A stretch of 64,000 nucleotides of DNA from NCBI RefSeq assembly GCF_039555335.1, contig NC_092635.1, positions 50,054,052 through 50,118,051 on the forward strand, written 5' to 3'. Shown here piece by piece: positions 45,299-57,261 of the stretch. Position 1 is the first letter of the stretch. Every line of letters begins with the position of its first letter. The stretch comes from Amphiura filiformis. Lineage: Eukaryota > Echinodermata > Ophiuroidea > Amphilepidida > Amphiuridae. The notes under the pieces are model-generated. The model was not told where the DNA came from and ran no database searches. It saw only the letters and a program-made list of their open reading frames with translations. A program made the translations under genes and the position numbers.

Positions 45299-45434
45299 CT
45301 TTGTTGTCTCCACTTAATTCATATGTGATCCTGGAGTTATCAGTGCCTGGATAATCCATATCTACTGCTAGGACACGGCAAACATAGGTTTCTAAGACAG
45401 CATTCTCTGGTAAGATTACATTCCCACATTCATT
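45299..45434 (-). CDS. Module copy 4, exon m4
   Basis: 136 bp, minus strand AACAG|exon|GTACTT. Encodes NECGNVILPENAVLETYVCR, VLAVDMDYPGTDNSRITYEL and SGDNK. PENA and AVDMD are the EC calcium motifs. Two Cys flank strands A and B. Confidence 0.93.
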
Positions 45435-45880
45435 CTGTTGAGAATCAAACAAAATATATGATTTGATACTGACAAAATAACAAAAGGCACCAAATTATTG
45501 AAGATCCATTTTTACTTTAATACTAAACTCCTCTTTCCAGTTCGAAATACAGCTTTGAATAACTTTTCTCTACAAAACCAATATAAGTAGCAGTAAATAG
45601 ACATATCTTTAAATATTTTCCCAGTTGTTGCTTCCTAAATCCCTGGTTAGGCATATTATATAAACTTACTTCTGGACTTTTGATCACCATATAGAACCTG
45701 CTTCATTTAGTTCTTGTTTCACAAAATATAATAAGCTAAATTTGCACCAAACATATTTTACAAGAATATTTTCAGTATTGTCTGCAGCTCATACATCTTA
45801 AGTTTGTGGATGTATATTTATGTTTGTTGATGTATCGCTGATGAGCAACTGTGTATTATATTAATGATACTTTTAATTAC

Positions 45881-45976
45881 CGATTCAAATTGTGGTGAAT
45901 TGTCATTGATGTCATTCACATTGACTGTCACAGGTTTATAAGTGGTTCCATCTATGTTGCTGGCAGAGACTAAAAG
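45881..45976 (-). CDS. Module copy 4, exon m3
   Basis: 96 bp, minus strand TGCAG|exon|GTAATT, phase 0. Encodes LLVSASNIDGTTYKPVTVNV then NDINDNSPQFES, the full NDINDN linker. Confidence 0.94.
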
Positions 45977-46242
45977 CTGCATAAGAAAAGACAAAGATAA
46001 AATCAGTTACACTATTACTATGTTGCAAAATATATTGACATTCACTGTAGCTAACACAACATAGACAATCTTTGTATTCCATTTACAATTGTGATGTGCC
46101 CTCAGTAAGAAAAGGCAAAGATAAAATCAGTTACACTATTACTATGTTGCAAAATATGCTGACATTCACTGTAGCTAACACACTTTCATTCCTGGTGAAG
46201 AAAAACTTTGGTCTGTCGCAATCAAATTCTTCACATTTGCTA

Positions 46243-46510
46243 AAGCGAAGAAAAAAAAAACGCTGTTCTACGGGCCCGACCAACCCAGAGTTTGAACAAA
46301 TTGGGAAAAAATTTTTTCCTGTATATATGAATGCCGACCCAAATTTAAGAAATTTCAGGAACAATATTTTTGTATTTTCTCAAATTGCTAATTATTTACA
46401 GATTTTGGTGATTTTTTGGGTCATTTCAAAAAAAAAAAGCTGACCGACTGACCCTAGTTGAAAGGTCCGTCCGCCCGTAGAACAGGGTTTCTTTTTTTAA
46501 ATCGCCTGAG
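46243..46510. repeat. Module MITE, copy 4
   Basis: Ends carry aaaacgctgttctacgggc and gcccgtagaacagggtttc as inverted repeats with an AT-rich interior. Found at the same place in the m2-m3 intron of all four copies, so it inserted before the amplification. A separate 126-bp tandem duplication lies just left of it (45,978-46,183). Confidence 0.8.
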
Positions 46511-46579
46511 CGTAAAATATACCATTTGTAAGGTTGAGGAATAATTAATTATTGACCAGATAAAGGTGTGAATACATAC

Positions 46580-46741
46580 CACATATTGCGGTTGTTCTTC
46601 ATAGTCCAACACAACAGTCGATGTAATTTGTCCAGTAGTATCAATGGCAAAGAATCCTGCATCAATCAACTCATAGGTTATCTCAGTTCCTAAATCTGAT
46701 GTAGCCTGAACCTGACAGATATATGCTGGGGCTGATAACTC
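46580..46741 (-). CDS. Module copy 4, exon m2
   Basis: 162 bp, minus strand AACAG|exon|GTATGT, phase 0. Encodes ELSAPAYICQVQATSDLGTE, ITYELIDAGFFAIDTTGQIT and STVVLDYEEQPQYV. FAIDTTGQI and LDYE mark the EC core. Confidence 0.94.
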
Positions 46742-47069
46742 CTGTTAAAATAATATAAAAACTGATTACTTAAAACCTGACATCTTAATTATGCAACATA
46801 TTTTGTGTGGGGGTGTGTGTACATCATGGGAGACATGTGGGTATGTTCATGTGGAGGAACATTTTGTCCAATTAGTGAAGGTTTATAAATAAATCAATTT
46901 CAAAATCAAAATCAAATCAAAATATGGAAGAGCGTTTGAACAAAACAATTCCATTGACTGTGTTTAATTTCAATTAAATGCTGCCTGTAAAAATAAGCAA
47001 ATTTTAAAATAATTATTTATTGCTTAATATCAACAAATGATTAAACAAAGTAATTACTTTAAAGCTTAC

Positions 47070-47284
47070 CTCATCCACATTGATATCCTGGCAATCATCA
47101 GGACCAAAGATTGGGGGATAAATTCCAGTATCTGGTAGCTCGATATGAATTTGTACCAGTGCATCATCAGACAATGGTGGTACACCTTTATCAGCAACAT
47201 TGACATTTATCTTGACTGTATAAGCTTCAGTGACTTCTATCAATGGTCTGACCAAAAGGACTTCACCAATTATTGTCACTTCAA
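47070..47284 (-). CDS. Module copy 4, exon m1
   Basis: 215 bp, minus strand TTACAG|exon|GTAAGC. As in copy 5 but with GIYPPIFGPDDCQDINVDE in place of GGNPPIFGPDDCEDISVDE. First two bases complete a Phe codon from copy 3 m10. Confidence 0.94.
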
Positions 47285-47892
47285 CTGTAAGGTGATAGAA
47301 TTAAATGCAAATTAATAAAAATGAGCTATAAACTATTATAAATACTATGGGTTCAGAACCATAACAGCTGCAGAAGGTCAACAGCATTATACAAAGTAAG
47401 GTTTGGGCAAGTTAAAAAAATGGACCAGGGCCCATGACACCCATCTCTCGTTTTCCCTATCATGGACTTCTTGTGATATTTATACACAGATTCTGAGTGT
47501 GTGAGGTTCAGAATTTTTGGCATTTGAAACTTAACTATCATCTGTACACACATTTGTTACTTCCTCTACCCTGAATGACAATGAGCTTGTTTAGTTTCAA
47601 AAGAAGAGGTGTTCCGCTTTGTGTTGATTCCCCACATAAAATGGTGTATCTTGCTCTTTCTTTCAAGTTCTTTGCACATTCAAGGTATCCTATTGTATCC
47701 TCCACTGGATTCATTCTTACCCACTTAACCTAACCAGTGAAAGAAATGGGATTTTTACCTGCTTAAACCTTCTTTCTTGTTATCAATTGCGGTTATAAAA
47801 GCCACTCTACTAATTAGCAAATGTATTATAGAAGATCTTTACAAACAATTGTTTTATTTATATAGCTCATAACCTTCTGATTTGTCACTTAC

Positions 47893-48098
47893 AGAGTCCA
47901 TCATCTGGGTCAGTAGCTACTTGTGTAAAGATTAATTCTCCATTGCCTATGTTACCATCATCAACATCAGTCACTCTCTTTGCCAGATCAAGTAATTCTA
48001 TAGGTGTGGTATATTGAGGTGCAATAAGTGTCACGTCGTGAGACTGGTTGATCAAACTCTGGTGGGTTGTTTGTATCAGATACAATGGTAATTTCAAC
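47893..48098 (-). CDS. Module copy 3, exon m10, frameshifted
   Basis: 206 bp against 205 elsewhere. An extra G at about 48,040 (plus strand cgtcgtgagac against cgtcgtagac) shifts the frame after FDQPV. It is not in a long homopolymer. If real, splicing this exon gives a truncated product or forces a skip. Confidence 0.88.
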
Positions 48099-48331
48099 CT
48101 TTGGAAGGACAAAAAATAGATTTGGCTATATTAAGTCTACTCAAGTACTTATGAACAATTATGAACAATCTTTGGGCTATCGAATCCATTCAAGTATGTC
48201 AAGAAAGCAGAGGGTGTGAGATTCAAGTTAGACTTATGTAAACTGTATCTGATACATGATAGGAAAATTGGATGTAACATTAGCAGAGGATCATTTGGTT
48301 TGCTTATTCACACAAATTGTTACACATTTAC

Positions 48332-48495
48332 CTGGACTTCATCTTTAGAGTTTTCTGGATCAGATGTATGGTATGCAATCACTCTCATGATATGTGCTCC
48401 AATAGCAGGAGTATTAGTCATAGAAAATATTTGACCACTTGCACTGTCAATTCTGAAATCAGCTGATGGCAGGAACGGGTCACCAGCACCAGGAT
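48332..48495 (-). CDS. Module copy 3, exon m9 (type I)
   Basis: 164 bp, same type I sequence as copy 4 (SADFRIDSASGQIF). Confidence 0.92.
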
Positions 48496-49136
48496 CTGAA
48501 AATATTATCCAGACAGAATAATAAAATGAGAATACAAGGAGCTCAAAACTCAAAAGCTAGGCTTGCAAGAAATTCAATTCTAAATAAGGTTGGAAACTCA
48601 TGCCCTATTCTGTTTCACTCTTACACATATGCACACCTCCACCTACAATCACAATTGATAAAATAGGCATTTATACAATTTATTCATTCAATTACAAAAT
48701 TATCTTTCAGAGATTACACTTGTATTTCTATTACTCTGGGTTTTCTGCAGTTTCAGGAAAAATTGAATTCCATGACTTATTAATGCAGTTTCATTCCCAA
48801 TTCATAACATTTCTTACCTTTTTTAATAGATCATTTTGCAAAATCCCAAAAGCTTTTCTCAATTTTAACCTAAATACATCACACCGATGCGGACAATGTT
48901 ACTGCACACTTCAATGTGTGCAGTGATGATCTTCGCATCCAGGACCATAGGCGCATAAACGATGCTTGCATCAATGTGCGCATAGTTAGGGCTAAATTCA
49001 CAAAGGATTATTTTTATGTATATTTCAGGCATTTTTATTTTTTAATCACAGAATTTTACAGTCCAGATAACTGATCATGAAATATTTAATTTTTCCAGGT
49101 TTAATATTCCAGCAGGAATCTTATTATTTAACTTAC

Positions 49137-49433
49137 TTGGAGACAGTTCTTGGTTGTTTATTTCAAAAACTGGGTCATCACTACATGTACTTGTTGCATC
49201 AACATCAATCACTGGTACACCTGCACTTACATCACCCTGTTTATATCTCACAATAAACTCTCCAGGTGTGATGTCTACAAAACAGGCAGTGTCTGTTACA
49301 AATACCCTGACTTCTATGCTACTGTCATCTATAATCAGATCTGGTTTGTCAGGATTGTAGGCTGTTATGTTTAGTATATGTGGTTCTGCTTGGAATTCAA
49401 GACGTTGGGCAGCAATTAATGAACATGTTACAC
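49137..49433 (-). CDS. Module copy 3, exon m8
   Basis: 297 bp, open. Reads YKQGDVSAGVPVIDVDATST then CSDD: intermediate between copy 4 and copies 1-2. Confidence 0.92.
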
Positions 49434-49620
49434 CTGAAACACAAAAGAAAACTTTATCAACATAATCTCTTCATTTCTTTGACAAATTTTGTCTTATCAG
49501 ATTGCTTTCACATTTGCCGTTGTCTACTTCATAAATAGTGTAAAAATCCTTCATGTTGATTAATAAGATTCAAAATTTTTAATTTCTGGGAAGTGTGGAC
49601 ATGCATATTTTGATTCTTAC

Positions 49621-49717
49621 CATCTGACGACACTAAAAACTTATCAGAACCAGACAGTCTGCACATAATGATGTCATTGGGATAAATATCATCATCCTCT
49701 GGTGTTACTGCTGTTAC
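49621..49717 (-). CDS. Module copy 3, exon m7
   Basis: 97 bp, open; same protein as copy 4 m7. Confidence 0.92.
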
Positions 49718-49896
49718 CTAGAAAAGAAAACAACACATTTTGCTAGTTTGAGAATGAAACATCACTTAACAAAATATTTTCATAGTGAAGTATAATATTC
49801 TTAAAACTACGATTAAGCACCTATAATAGAAGAAACTTCAAAAATTACTGTCAAATATCTCATGACATAGCTTCCATAAGGTCCAGCATTACTTAC

Positions 49897-50040
49897 TTGT
49901 ACACCAGGGTCAACAGGTGCATAATAGATAACTCTTACTGGTGGAATTGTGAATACTGGTAGCACATCATTGATGTCTCCAACATCAATCTCTATATCCA
50001 ATGGAGGAGTGCTGAGAATAGGGTTGCCATTATCCTTGGC
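49897..50040 (-). CDS. Module copy 3, exon m6
   Basis: 144 bp, open; same protein as copy 4 m6. Confidence 0.93.
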
Positions 50041-50551
50041 CTGTCAAATTAAAGGTTAAAAAAAATTGACATTTGTAACAGCTAGCTCTTGTGAAATAAT
50101 ACGTACAGCCTGTATGTGTGTAGTTGAGATGTGATGTTGCAAGAAACCTCTATCAGTGTTTTTTATGTAATTCAAATATGCCCTACTTATGTGGTAAATG
50201 AGTACATATAAACTTCGGTAATCATGAATGTCAACATGCAACCATCCATATTGAGTTTTTAATATTCAATTGCAGACACACATTTCCCTTTTTTCTCCTT
50301 ACAGTGGAAGTTGTCACCAACCAAGTGCAAGCAATGGCTATAATGTATTCTTTTACTGTTTTAGATATAGAAACACCATAGATATCAAAGGTTCCTGTGG
50401 TGTGTATGCAGTTACAGAGATTTATTGTGTTCTCTTTTGCCAATGTTTACAACTGTGCATGCACCACTACCAACCACACCCCCCCACACCCTACCCACCC
50501 CCCCCACACACACACACAAGAAAAACCAGCAATACATGATACTCTACTTAC

Positions 50552-50655
50552 CAGCACAGTTAAGGTGTATGAATCTTGGAATTCTCTATCCAGTGACCAG
50601 TTGAGGTATATATAGCCATAACCAGGTGCACCATCCTTGCGAATCTCAAACTTGT
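50552..50655 (-). CDS. Module copy 3, exon m5
   Basis: 104 bp, open; SLDREFQDSY kept. Confidence 0.93.
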
Positions 50656-50981
50656 CTAAATCAATAATATTGTAATAATATAATTTCTTTAAATATGTTT
50701 AAGTTATATTGTTGAAACTTTAACCAAGCATGGTATAAACCCCAAAACCCCATAATGAGCCTATTATTAGTCTCGTTATTGTTGTTATTATTATCTTATA
50801 CAACCATGACAATACATTCTAATTTTGTTCATTTGCATACTTTTAGTTTTTAAGACCAAGAGGACCTAGCTAGTATTCAACCTTTGCAAAATGTATGGCT
50901 ACTCGAAAGAGATCAATTCCAGAAATACTACAATTTATAGATCAGAATTAAACTTACTCCCTTTTGTGAATTAAAAAGTAC

Positions 50982-51117
50982 CTTTGTTGTCTCCACTTAA
51001 TTCATATGTGATCCTGGAGTTATCAGTGCCTGGATAATCCATATCTACTGCTAGGACACGGCAAACATAGGTTTCTAAGACAGCATTCTCTGGTAAGATT
51101 ACATTCCCACATTCATT
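50982..51117 (-). CDS. Module copy 3, exon m4
   Basis: 136 bp, open; same protein as copy 4 m4. Confidence 0.93.
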
Positions 51118-51563
51118 CTGTTGAGAATCAAAAGAAATATATGGTTTGATACTGACAAAATAACAAAAGGCACCAAATTATTGAAGATCCATTTTTACTT
51201 TAATACTAAACTCCTCTTTCCAGTTCGAAATACAGCTTTGAATAACTTTTCTCTACAAAACCAATATAAGTAGCAGTAAATAGACATATCTTTAAATATT
51301 TTCCCAGTTGTTGCTTCCTAAATCCCTGGTTAGGCATATTATATAAACTTACTTCTGGACTTTTGATCACCATATAGAACCTGCTTCATTTAGTTCTTGT
51401 TTCACAAAATATAATAAGCTAAATTTGCACCAAACATATTTTACAAGAATATTTTCAGTATTGTCTGCAGCTCATACATCTTAAGTTTGTGGATGTATAT
51501 TTATGTTTGTTGATGTATCGCTGATGAGCAACTGTGTATTATATTAATGATACTTTTAATTAC

Positions 51564-51659
51564 TGATTCAAATTGTGGTGAATTGTCATTGATGTCATTC
51601 ACATTGACTGTCACAGGTTTATAAGTGGTTCCATCTATGTTGCTGGCAGAGACTAAAAG
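51564..51659 (-). CDS. Module copy 3, exon m3
   Basis: 96 bp, open; last base differs (TCA|GTAATT against TCG|GTAATT), silent. Confidence 0.93.
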
Positions 51660-51924
51660 CTGCATAAGAAAAGACAAAGATAAAATCAGTTACACTATTA
51701 CTATGTTGCAAAATATATTGACATTCACTGTAGCTAACACAACATAGACAATCTTTGTATTCCATTTACAATTGTGATGTGCCCTCAGTAAGAAAAGGCA
51801 AAGATAAAATCAGTTACACTATTACTATGTTGCAAAATATGCTGACATTCACTGTAGCTAACACACTTTCATTCCTGGTGAAGAAAAACTTTGGTCTATC
51901 GCAATCAAATTCTTCACATTTGAT

Positions 51925-52195
51925 AAGGCGAAAAAAAAAGAAAACGCTGTTCTACGGGCCCGACCGACCCAGAGTTTGAACAAATTGGGAAAAAAAATTT
52001 TCCTGTATATATGAATGCCGACCCAAATTTAAGAAATTTCAGGAACAATATTTTTGTATTTTCTCAAATTGCTAATTATTTACAGATTTTGGTGATTTTT
52101 GGGTCATTTCCAAAAAAAAAAAAGCTGACCGACTGACCCTAGTTGAAAGGTCCGGTCCGCCCGTAGAACAGGGTTTCTTTTTTCGTCGCCTGAGC
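51925..52195. repeat. Module MITE, copy 3
   Basis: Same element and position as in copy 4, with both AGGCGA / TCGCCT ends preserved. Confidence 0.8.
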
Positions 52196-52263
52196 GTAAA
52201 ATATACCATTTGTAAGGTTGAGGAATAATTAATTATTGACCAGATAAAGGTGTGAATACATAC

Positions 52264-52425
52264 CACATATTGCGGTTGTTCTTCATAGTCCAACACAACA
52301 GTCGATGTAATTTGTCCAGTAGTATCAATGGCAAAGAATCCTGCATCAATCAACTCATAGGTTATCTCAGTTCCTAAATCTGATGTAGCCTGAACCTGAC
52401 AGATATATGCTGGGGCTGATAACTC
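52264..52425 (-). CDS. Module copy 3, exon m2
   Basis: 162 bp, open; same protein as copy 4 m2. Confidence 0.93.
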
Positions 52426-52752
52426 CTGTTAAAATAATATAAAAACTGATTACTTAAAACCTGACATCTTAATTATGCAACATATTTTGTGTGGGGTGTG
52501 TGTACATCATGGGAGACATGTGGGTATGTTCATGTGGAGGAACATTTTGTCCAATTAGTGAAGGTTTATAAATAAATCAATTTCAAAATCAAAATCAAAT
52601 CAAAATATGGAAGAGCGTTTGAACAAAACAATTCCATTGACTGTGTTTAATTTCAATTAAATGCTGCCTGTAAAAATAAGCAAATTTTAAAATAATTATT
52701 TATTGCTTAATATCAACAAATGATTAAACAAAGTAATTAGTTTAAAGCTTAC

Positions 52753-52967
52753 CTCATCCACATTGATATCCTGGCAATCATCAGGACCAAAGATAGGGGG
52801 ATAAATTCCAGTATCTGGTAGCTCGATATGAATTTGTACCAGTGCATCATCAGACAATGGTGGTACACCTTTATCAGCAACATTGACATTTATCTTGACT
52901 GTATAAGCTTCAGTGACTTCTATCAATGGTCTGACCAAAAGGACTTCACCAATTATTGTCACTTCAA
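52753..52967 (-). CDS. Module copy 3, exon m1
   Basis: 215 bp, open; GIYPPIFGPDDCQDINVDE. Confidence 0.93.
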
Positions 52968-53574
52968 CTGTAAGGTGATAGAATTAAATGCAAATTAATA
53001 AAAATGAGCTATAAACTATTATAAATACTATGGGTTCAGAACCATAACAGCTGCAGAAGGTCAACAGCATTATACAAAGTAAGGTTTGGGCAAGTTAAAA
53101 AAATGGACCAGGGCCCATGACACCCATCTCTCGTTTTCCCTATCATGGACTTCTTGTGATATTTATACACAGATTCTGAGTGTGTGAGGTTCAGAATTTT
53201 TGGCATTTGAAACTTAACTATCATCTGTACACACATTTGTTACTTCCTCTACCCTGAATGACAATGAGCTTGTTTAGTTTCAAAAGAAGAGGTGTTCCTC
53301 TTTGTGTTGATTCCCACATAAAATGGTGTATCTTGCTCTTTCTTTCAAGTTCTTTGCACATTCAAGGTATCCTATTGTATCCTCCACTGGATTCATTCTT
53401 ACCCACTTAACCTAACCAGTGAAAGAAATGGGATTTTTACCTGCTTAAACCTTCTTTCTTGTTATCAATTACGGTTATAAAAGCCACTCTACTAATTAGC
53501 AAATGTATTATAGAAGATCTTTACAAACAATTGTTTTATTTATATAGCTCATAACCTTCTGATTTGTCACTTAC

Positions 53575-53779
53575 AGAGTCCATCATCTGGGTCAGTAGCT
53601 ACTTGTGTAAAGATTAATTCTCCATTGCCTATGTTACCATCATCAACATCAGTCACTCTCTTTGCCAGATCAAGTAATTCTATAGGTGTCGTATATTGAG
53701 GTGCAACAAGTGTCACATCGTAGACTGGTTGATCAAACTCTGGTGGGTTGTTTGTATCAGATACAATGGTAATTTCAAC
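53575..53779 (-). CDS. Module copy 2, exon m10
   Basis: 205 bp, open. Plus-strand differences from other copies (gcaacaag, cacatcgtag) give VTLVAPQ-type change only. Confidence 0.92.
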
Positions 53780-54012
53780 CTTTGGAAGGACAAAAAATAG
53801 ATTTGGCTATATTAAGTCTACTCAAGTACTTATGAACAATTATGAACAATCTTTGGGCTATCGAATCCATTCAAGTATGTCAAGAAAGCAGAGGGTGTGA
53901 GATTCAAGTTAGGCTTATGTAAACTGTATCTGATACATGATATGAAAATTGGATGTAACATTAGCAGAGGATCATTTGGTTTGCTTATTCACACAAATTG
54001 TTACACATTTAC

Positions 54013-54170
54013 CTGGACTTCATCTTTAGAGTTTTCTGGATCAGATGTATGGTATGCAATCACACTCATGGTATGTGCTCCAATAGTAGGAGTATCGGAT
54101 ATAGAAGATATTTCACCAGTTGCACTATCAATTGTGAAATCAGTTGATGGCATGAATGGGTCACCAGGAT
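54013..54170 (-). CDS. Module copy 2, exon m9 (type II)
   Basis: 158 bp, two codons shorter than type I. Encodes PGDPFMPSTDFTIDSATGEI, SSISDTPTIGAHTMSVIAYH and TSDPENSKDEVQ. The acceptor is TTTAG rather than TTTCAG. Confidence 0.92.
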
Positions 54171-54468
54171 CTAAAATGTAAGAAGCAAAATTAACAATTT
54201 CTGTCTCCTAGAATGTTCTGATCTGTCTCTATCATCACACATATCCACACAACCACTGCTACTTGTATTCATTATTAATCAAGGATATCTATGCCCCCTT
54301 GATTTTACAACTCAAATCGAGGAAACACACATTTGAAACTTCAAACTTAATCATTACTATTTTACACCAATTTCCAATTGGTTTATGCTGTACTTGCATT
54401 TTATCCTTGATTCTTTTAAAATATGGTTTAATTGGTTTTAGTTTGCTTATCAAGTGTAAATAACTTAC

Positions 54469-54765
54469 TTGGAGACAGTTCTTGGTTGTTTATTTCAAAC
54501 ACTGGGTCATCACCACAGGTACTTGTTGCATCAACATCAATCACTGGTACACCTGCACTTACATCACCCTGTTTATGTCTCACAATGAAATCTCCAGGTA
54601 TGATGTCTACAAAACAGGCAGTGTCTGTTACAAATACCCTGACTTCTATGCTGCTGTCATCTATAATCAAATCTGGTTTATCAGGATTGTAGGCTGTTAT
54701 GTTTAGTATGTGTGGTTCTGCTTGGAATTCAAGACGTTGGGCAGCAATTAATGAACATGTTACAC
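54469..54765 (-). CDS. Module copy 2, exon m8
   Basis: 297 bp, open. GDFIVRHKQGDVSAGVPVID then VDATSTCGDDP. Confidence 0.92.
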
Positions 54766-54952
54766 CTGAAACACAAAAGAAAACTTTATCAACATAATCT
54801 CTTCATTTCTTTGACAAATTTTGTCTTATCAGATTGCTTTCACATTTGCCGTTGTCTACTTCATAAATAGTGTAAAAATCCTTCATGTTGATTAATAAGA
54901 TTCAAAATTTTTAATTTCTGGGAAGTGTGGACATGCATATTTTGATTCTTAC

Positions 54953-55049
54953 CATCTGACGACACTAAAAACTTATCAGAACCAGACAGTCTGCACATAA
55001 TGATGTCATTGGGATAAATATCATCATCCTCTGGTGTTACTGCTGTTAC
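54953..55049 (-). CDS. Module copy 2, exon m7
   Basis: 97 bp, open; same protein as copies 3 and 4. Confidence 0.92.
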
Positions 55050-55231
55050 CTAGAAAAAGAAAACAACACATTTTGCTAGTTTGAGAATGAAACATCACTT
55101 AACAAAATATTTTCATAGTGAAGTATAATATTCTTAAAACTACACAATTAAGCACCTATAATAGAAGAAACTTCAAAAATTACTGTCAAATATCTCATGA
55201 CATAGCTTCCATAAGGTCCAGCATTACTTAC

Positions 55232-55375
55232 TTGTACACCAGGGTCAACAGGTGCATAATAGATAACTCTTACTGGTGGAATTGTGAATACTGGTAGCAC
55301 ATCATTGATGTCTCCAACATCAATCTCTATATCCAATGGAGGAGTGCTGAGAATAGGGTTGCCATTATCCTTGGC
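55232..55375 (-). CDS. Module copy 2, exon m6
   Basis: 144 bp, open; same protein as copy 4 m6. Confidence 0.93.
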
Positions 55376-55889
55376 CTGTCAAATTAAAGGTTAAAAAAAA
55401 TTGACATTTGTAACAGCTAGCTCTTGTGAAATAATACGTACAGCCTGTATGTGTGTAGTTGAGATGTGATGTTGCAAGATACCTCTATCAGTGTTTTTTT
55501 ATGTAATTCAAATATGCCCTACTTATGTGGTAAATGAGTACATGTAAACTCGGTAATCATGAATGTCAACATGCAACCATCCATATTGAGTTTTTAATAT
55601 TCAATTGCAGACACACATTTCCCTTTTTTCTCCTTACAGTGGAAGTTGTCACCAACCAAGTGCAAGCAATGGCTATAATGTATTCTTTTACTGTTTTAGA
55701 TATAGAAACACCATAGATATCAAAGGTTCCTGTGGTGTGTATGCAGTTACAGAGATTTATTGTGTTCTCTTTTGCCAATGTTTACAACTGTGCATGCACC
55801 ACTACCAACCACACCCCCCACACCCTACCTCCCCTCCCCCCCCACACACACACACAAGAAAAACCAGCAATACATGATACTCTACTTAC

Positions 55890-55993
55890 CAGCACAGTTA
55901 AGGTGTATGAATCTTGGAATTCTCTATCCAGTGACCAGTTGAGGTATATATAGCCATAACCAGGTGCACCATCCTTGCGAATCTCAAACTTGT
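55890..55993 (-). CDS. Module copy 2, exon m5
   Basis: 104 bp, open; LDRE motif kept. Confidence 0.93.
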
Positions 55994-56319
55994 CTAAATC
56001 AATAATATTGTAATAATATAATTTCTTTAAATATGTTTAAGTTATATTGTTGAAACTTTAACCAAGCATGGTATAAACCCCAAAACCCCATAATGAGCCT
56101 ATTATTAGTCTCGTTATTGTTGTTATTATTATCTTATACAACCATGACAATACATTCTAATTTTGTTCATTTGCATACTTTTAGGTTTTAAGACCAAGAG
56201 GACCTAGCTAGTATTCAACCTTTGCAAAATGTATGGCTACTCGAAAGAGATCAATTCTAGAAATACTACCATTTATAGATCAGAATTAAACTTACTCCCT
56301 TTTGTGAATTAAAAAGTAC

Positions 56320-56455
56320 CTTTGTTGTCTCCACTTAATTCATATGTGATCCTGGAGTTATCAGTGCCTGGATAATCCATATCTACTGCTAGGACACGGC
56401 AAACATAGGTTTCTAAGACAGCATTCTCTGGTAAGATTACATTCCCACATTCATT
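56320..56455 (-). CDS. Module copy 2, exon m4
   Basis: 136 bp, open; same protein as copy 4 m4. Confidence 0.93.
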
Positions 56456-56901
56456 CTGTTGAGAATCAAAAGAAATATATGGTTTGATACTGACAAAATA
56501 ACAAAAGGCACCAAATTATTGAAGATCCATTTTTACTTTAATACTAAACTCCTCTTTCCAGTTCGAAATACAGCTTTGAATAACTTTTCTCTACAAAACC
56601 AATATAAGTAGCAGTAAATAGACATATCTTTAAATATTTTCCCAGTTGTTGCTTCCTAAATCCTGGTTAGGCATATTATATAAACTTACTTCTGGACTTT
56701 TGATCACCATATAGAACCTGCTTCATTTAGTTCTTGTTTCACAAAATATAATAAGCTAAATTTGCACCAAACATATTTTACAAGAATATTTTCAGTATTG
56801 TCTGCAGCTCATACATCTTAAGTTTGTGGATGTATATTTATGTTTGTTGATGTATACGCTGATGAGCAACTGTGTATTATATTAATGATACTTTTAATTA
56901 C

Positions 56902-56997
56902 CGATTCAAATTGTGGTGAATTGTCATTGATGTCATTCACATTGACTGTCACAGGTTTATAAGTGGTTCCATCTATGTTGCTGGCAGAGACTAAAAG
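56902..56997 (-). CDS. Module copy 2, exon m3
   Basis: 96 bp, open; NDINDN linker kept. Confidence 0.93.
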
Positions 56998-57261
56998 CTG
57001 CATAAGAAAAGACAAAGATAAAATCAGTTACACTATTACTATGTTGCAAAATATATTGACATTCACTGTAGCTAACACAACATAGACAATCTTTGTATTC
57101 CATTTACAATTGTGATGTGCCCTCAGTAAGAAAAGGCAAAGATAAAATCAGTTACACTATTACTATGTTGCAAAATATGCTGACATTCACTGTAGCTAAC
57201 ACACTTTCATTCCTGGTGAAGAAAAACTTTGGTCTGTCGCAATCAAATTCTTCACATTTGC

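Larger units (their letters stand above)
41680..47284 (-). repeat. Module copy 4 (ten exons, 1,620 coding bp)
   Basis: Last-transcribed full module, all ten exons open and in phase (540 codons). Its m10-m9 intron (764 bp) is unlike that of copies 1-3 (233 bp) and holds a hairpin at 42,485-42,575, so this copy borders the edge of the amplified region. Confidence 0.9.
47893..52967 (-). repeat. Module copy 3 (ten exons, one insertion)
   Basis: Near-identical to copy 4 in exons and introns, including the type I m9 with its 641-bp intron. m10 carries a one-base insertion. Start-to-start distance from copy 4 (m1 to m1) is 5,683 bp. Confidence 0.9.
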
